Notes under the pieces: model-generated | What the model saw: only the letters and a program-made list of their open reading frames with translations | Database searches by the model: none | What the model was told of the DNA's origin: nothing | From: Actinomadura craniellae | GTDB taxonomy: Bacteria; Actinomycetota; Actinomycetes; Streptosporangiales; Streptosporangiaceae | Assembly: GCF_003289645.1 (NCBI RefSeq) | Contig: NZ_QLYX01000022.1 | Coordinates: 39,634 to 103,633 of the forward strand | Reading direction: 5' to 3' | Length of the DNA: 64,000 nucleotides | Shown here: positions 62,804 to 64,000 of the stretch, piece by piece | Layout of the letters: the number at the start of each line of letters is the position of its first letter | Numbering within the stretch: the stretch's first letter is position 1 | Made by a program: the position numbers and the translations under genes

Positions 62804-63640
62804 ATGGCGGTCGTCTCCAGCCCCACCACCCGAGGCCGTCGCCTGGCCTTCGAACTCCGCAGGCTGCGCGAGCAGACCGGGCTGACCCCCACCCAGGCCG
62901 CCCGCCAACTCGGCTGGTCGCTGAGCAAACTCACCCGGATCGAGAAGGCCCAGACCCAGCCCAAGAGCACCGACATCACCGCCGCCCTCGCCCTGTACGG
63001 GGCCGACAGCGCCACCCACGCCTCACTCGTCCAACTCGGCAAGGACTCCTGGCGACGCGGCTGGTGGACCGCCTACGCCGACGTCTTCGCCGGCAGCATC
63101 GTCGCCCTCGAAGACGAAGCCGCCCAGATCACCGCCTGGGAACCCCAACTCATCCCCGGCCTCCTCCAAACCGAGGACTACGCCCGCGAAATCATGAACC
63201 TGCGCAACGAGGATCCCGCCGCCACCCACCGGCGCATCGTCGCCCGCATGAACCGCGGCATGCTCCTACGCCGCCCGAACGCCCCAAGATTCCACGCCAC
63301 CCTCGATGAATCCGTACTCCGCCGGAACATCGGCGGCACCAAGGTGATGCGCAAGCAACTGACCGCGCTCCTCGAGGCCGCCGACCGACCCAACATCACC
63401 ATCCAGGTCGTACCGTTCGACGCGGGCGCTCATCTGGGCATCGAAGGAGCGATGGAACTGCTCTGCTTCGCCGACGACGCCGAACTGGACGTCGCCTACG
63501 CCGAAGGACCGATGGGCGACATCTACCTCGAAAGTACAGAAGAGGTGACCCGCATTAGGCTGGCACTCAAGTCCGTCCACGACACCGCGCTGCCCCCGGA
63601 CGAGTCACTACGCCTCATCGCCACACTCACCGGAAGATAA
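62804..63640 (+). CDS. XRE-family regulator with DUF5753 domain
   Basis: 278 residues. N-terminal helix-turn-helix (TGLTPTQAARQLGWSLSKLT), then the DUF5753 domain recognised by AWEPQLIPGLLQTEDYAREI, QLTALLEAADRPNITIQVVP and YLESTEEVTRIRLAL. These WhiJ-like regulators act with a DUF397 partner, as encoded next. ATG 62804 has AGGAGG 11-16 bases upstream. Confidence 0.95.
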   Translation: MAVVSSPTTRGRRLAFELRRLREQTGLTPTQAARQLGWSLSKLTRIEKAQTQPKSTDITAALALYGADSATHASLVQLGKDSWRRGWWTAYADVFAGSIVALEDEAAQITAWEPQLIPGLLQTEDYAREIMNLRNEDPAATHRRIVARMNRGMLLRRPNAPRFHATLDESVLRRNIGGTKVMRKQLTALLEAADRPNITIQVVPFDAGAHLGIEGAMELLCFADDAELDVAYAEGPMGDIYLESTEEVTRIRLALKSVHDTALPPDESLRLIATLTGR

Positions 63641-63666
63641 CCCCGGCCCCAAGGAGTGCCGCCAAC

Positions 63667-63852
63667 ATGATCGACTTGTCACACGCCATCTGGCGTAAGT
63701 CTCACCACAGCGGCACCGGCGACAACTGCGTCGAACTAGCCGCCCTCCCCGGCGTCGTAGCCATCCGCGACAGCAAGAATCCCCAGGGCGGAACCCTCAT
63801 TCTTACTAGAGAAATCTTCCGCATCTTCACCGAAACACTAAAAAAAACCTGA
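63667..63852 (+). CDS. DUF397 protein
   Basis: 61 residues of the DUF397 family, with the typical WRKSHHSGTGDNCVELAALP and VVAIRDSKNPQGGTL. DUF397 proteins pair with XRE-DUF5753 regulators and are thought to modulate them, in a toxin-antitoxin-like or partner manner. AAGGAG lies 10-15 bases before ATG 63667. It ends in an unusual Lys-rich tail (LKKT) with an A-tract, and ACTTAG...CTAAGT (63864-63887) follows as a weak hairpin. Confidence 0.93.
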   Translation: MIDLSHAIWRKSHHSGTGDNCVELAALPGVVAIRDSKNPQGGTLILTREIFRIFTETLKKT

Positions 63853-63926
63853 GGGCCCCACCCACTTAGAGGACAATGCCACTAAGTTAGGCATGTTGCG
63901 AGGACGCGGATGGTAGGCGGCTCATT

Positions 63927-64000
63927 GTGTCGAGTTCCGCGATGATGGGGTTTCTTGACGATATAAGCGTTGTGGCGACCTCGTTTGATCACGCGTGGGT
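63927..64000 (+). CDS. Possible start of a further gene (truncated by window end)
   Basis: GTG 63927 opens a frame of 24 codons reading VSSSAMMGFLDDISVVATSF and continuing to the window end. Its lower G+C and position after a decayed A-rich gene end are compatible with the start of a transposase, but too little is present to say. No ribosome site is clear. Confidence 0.3.
   Translation, partial: MSSSAMMGFLDDISVVATSFDHAW

Overview
The window is high-G+C DNA (roughly 70-75% by eye) with GTG starts, purine-rich Shine-Dalgarno sites, very strong G+C bias at third codon positions and long antisense open frames. That points to an actinomycete. The complete mce lipid-import operon, the IcmF mutase, PucR and PadR regulators and a DUF5753/DUF397 pair fit a filamentous genus of the Streptosporangiales type (for example Actinomadura), but the genus is an inference.

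Layout. 1-9.5 kb: truncated Hsp20 gene, a large LuxR-type ATPase regulator, a quinone-oxidoreductase-like enzyme, a VOC protein, a cytosolic BtuF-like cobalamin-binding protein overlapping icmF (B12-dependent isobutyryl-CoA mutase fused to its GTPase chaperone), and a divergent MarR regulator with a visible promoter and operator. 9.5-21.1 kb: orphan solute-binding lipoprotein, a 1362-residue cyclase-like/nSTAND1/WD40 protein, an aldehyde dehydrogenase, a GNAT, a WYL regulator with a divergent RidA gene, a broken second copy of the aldehyde dehydrogenase 3' end, and a PadR regulator with a divergent serine hydrolase. 21.1-23.0 kb: a frameshifted antitoxin relic, then a YcaO enzyme gene preceded by a short gene for a 38-residue peptide (22827-22943). 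I read these two as a compact candidate RiPP (ribosomally made, modified peptide) system, and they are the most interesting part of the window.

23.0-40.1 kb, all on the minus strand, is a cell-envelope and lipid block. Two paralogous secreted proteins with near-identical promoter architecture are followed by a secreted lipase, a lipoprotein, two YrbE/MlaE permeases, six Mce proteins (A-F) and four Mce-associated proteins. The Mce genes overlap or nearly abut, so they probably form one transcript. The ATPase subunit of the importer is not in the window.

40.1-53.6 kb: PucR regulator, a proline-rich surface protein, an isolated ClpP, an EamA exporter next to a type III polyketide synthase, a SigE-type sigma factor with a membrane partner, an M48 membrane metalloprotease, a repeat-type protein coupled to a PPOX-fold oxidase, and thiC under a TPP riboswitch. 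53.6-64 kb is more accessory: a ribbon-helix-helix protein coupled to an unknown 253-residue protein (toxin-antitoxin-like), three paralogous membrane-anchored PH-like proteins with duplicated upstream sequence, an SMI1/KNR4 protein, a low-G+C unknown gene, a MOSC protein divergent from a Mut7-C RNase/ubiquitin-fold protein, a decayed 61-bp repeat tract, and a histidine-kinase-like ATPase / XRE-DUF5753 / DUF397 cluster. The last 74 bases may begin a further gene.

No tRNA, rRNA, CRISPR array or intact insertion sequence was recognised. Many perfect hairpins sit between convergent genes.
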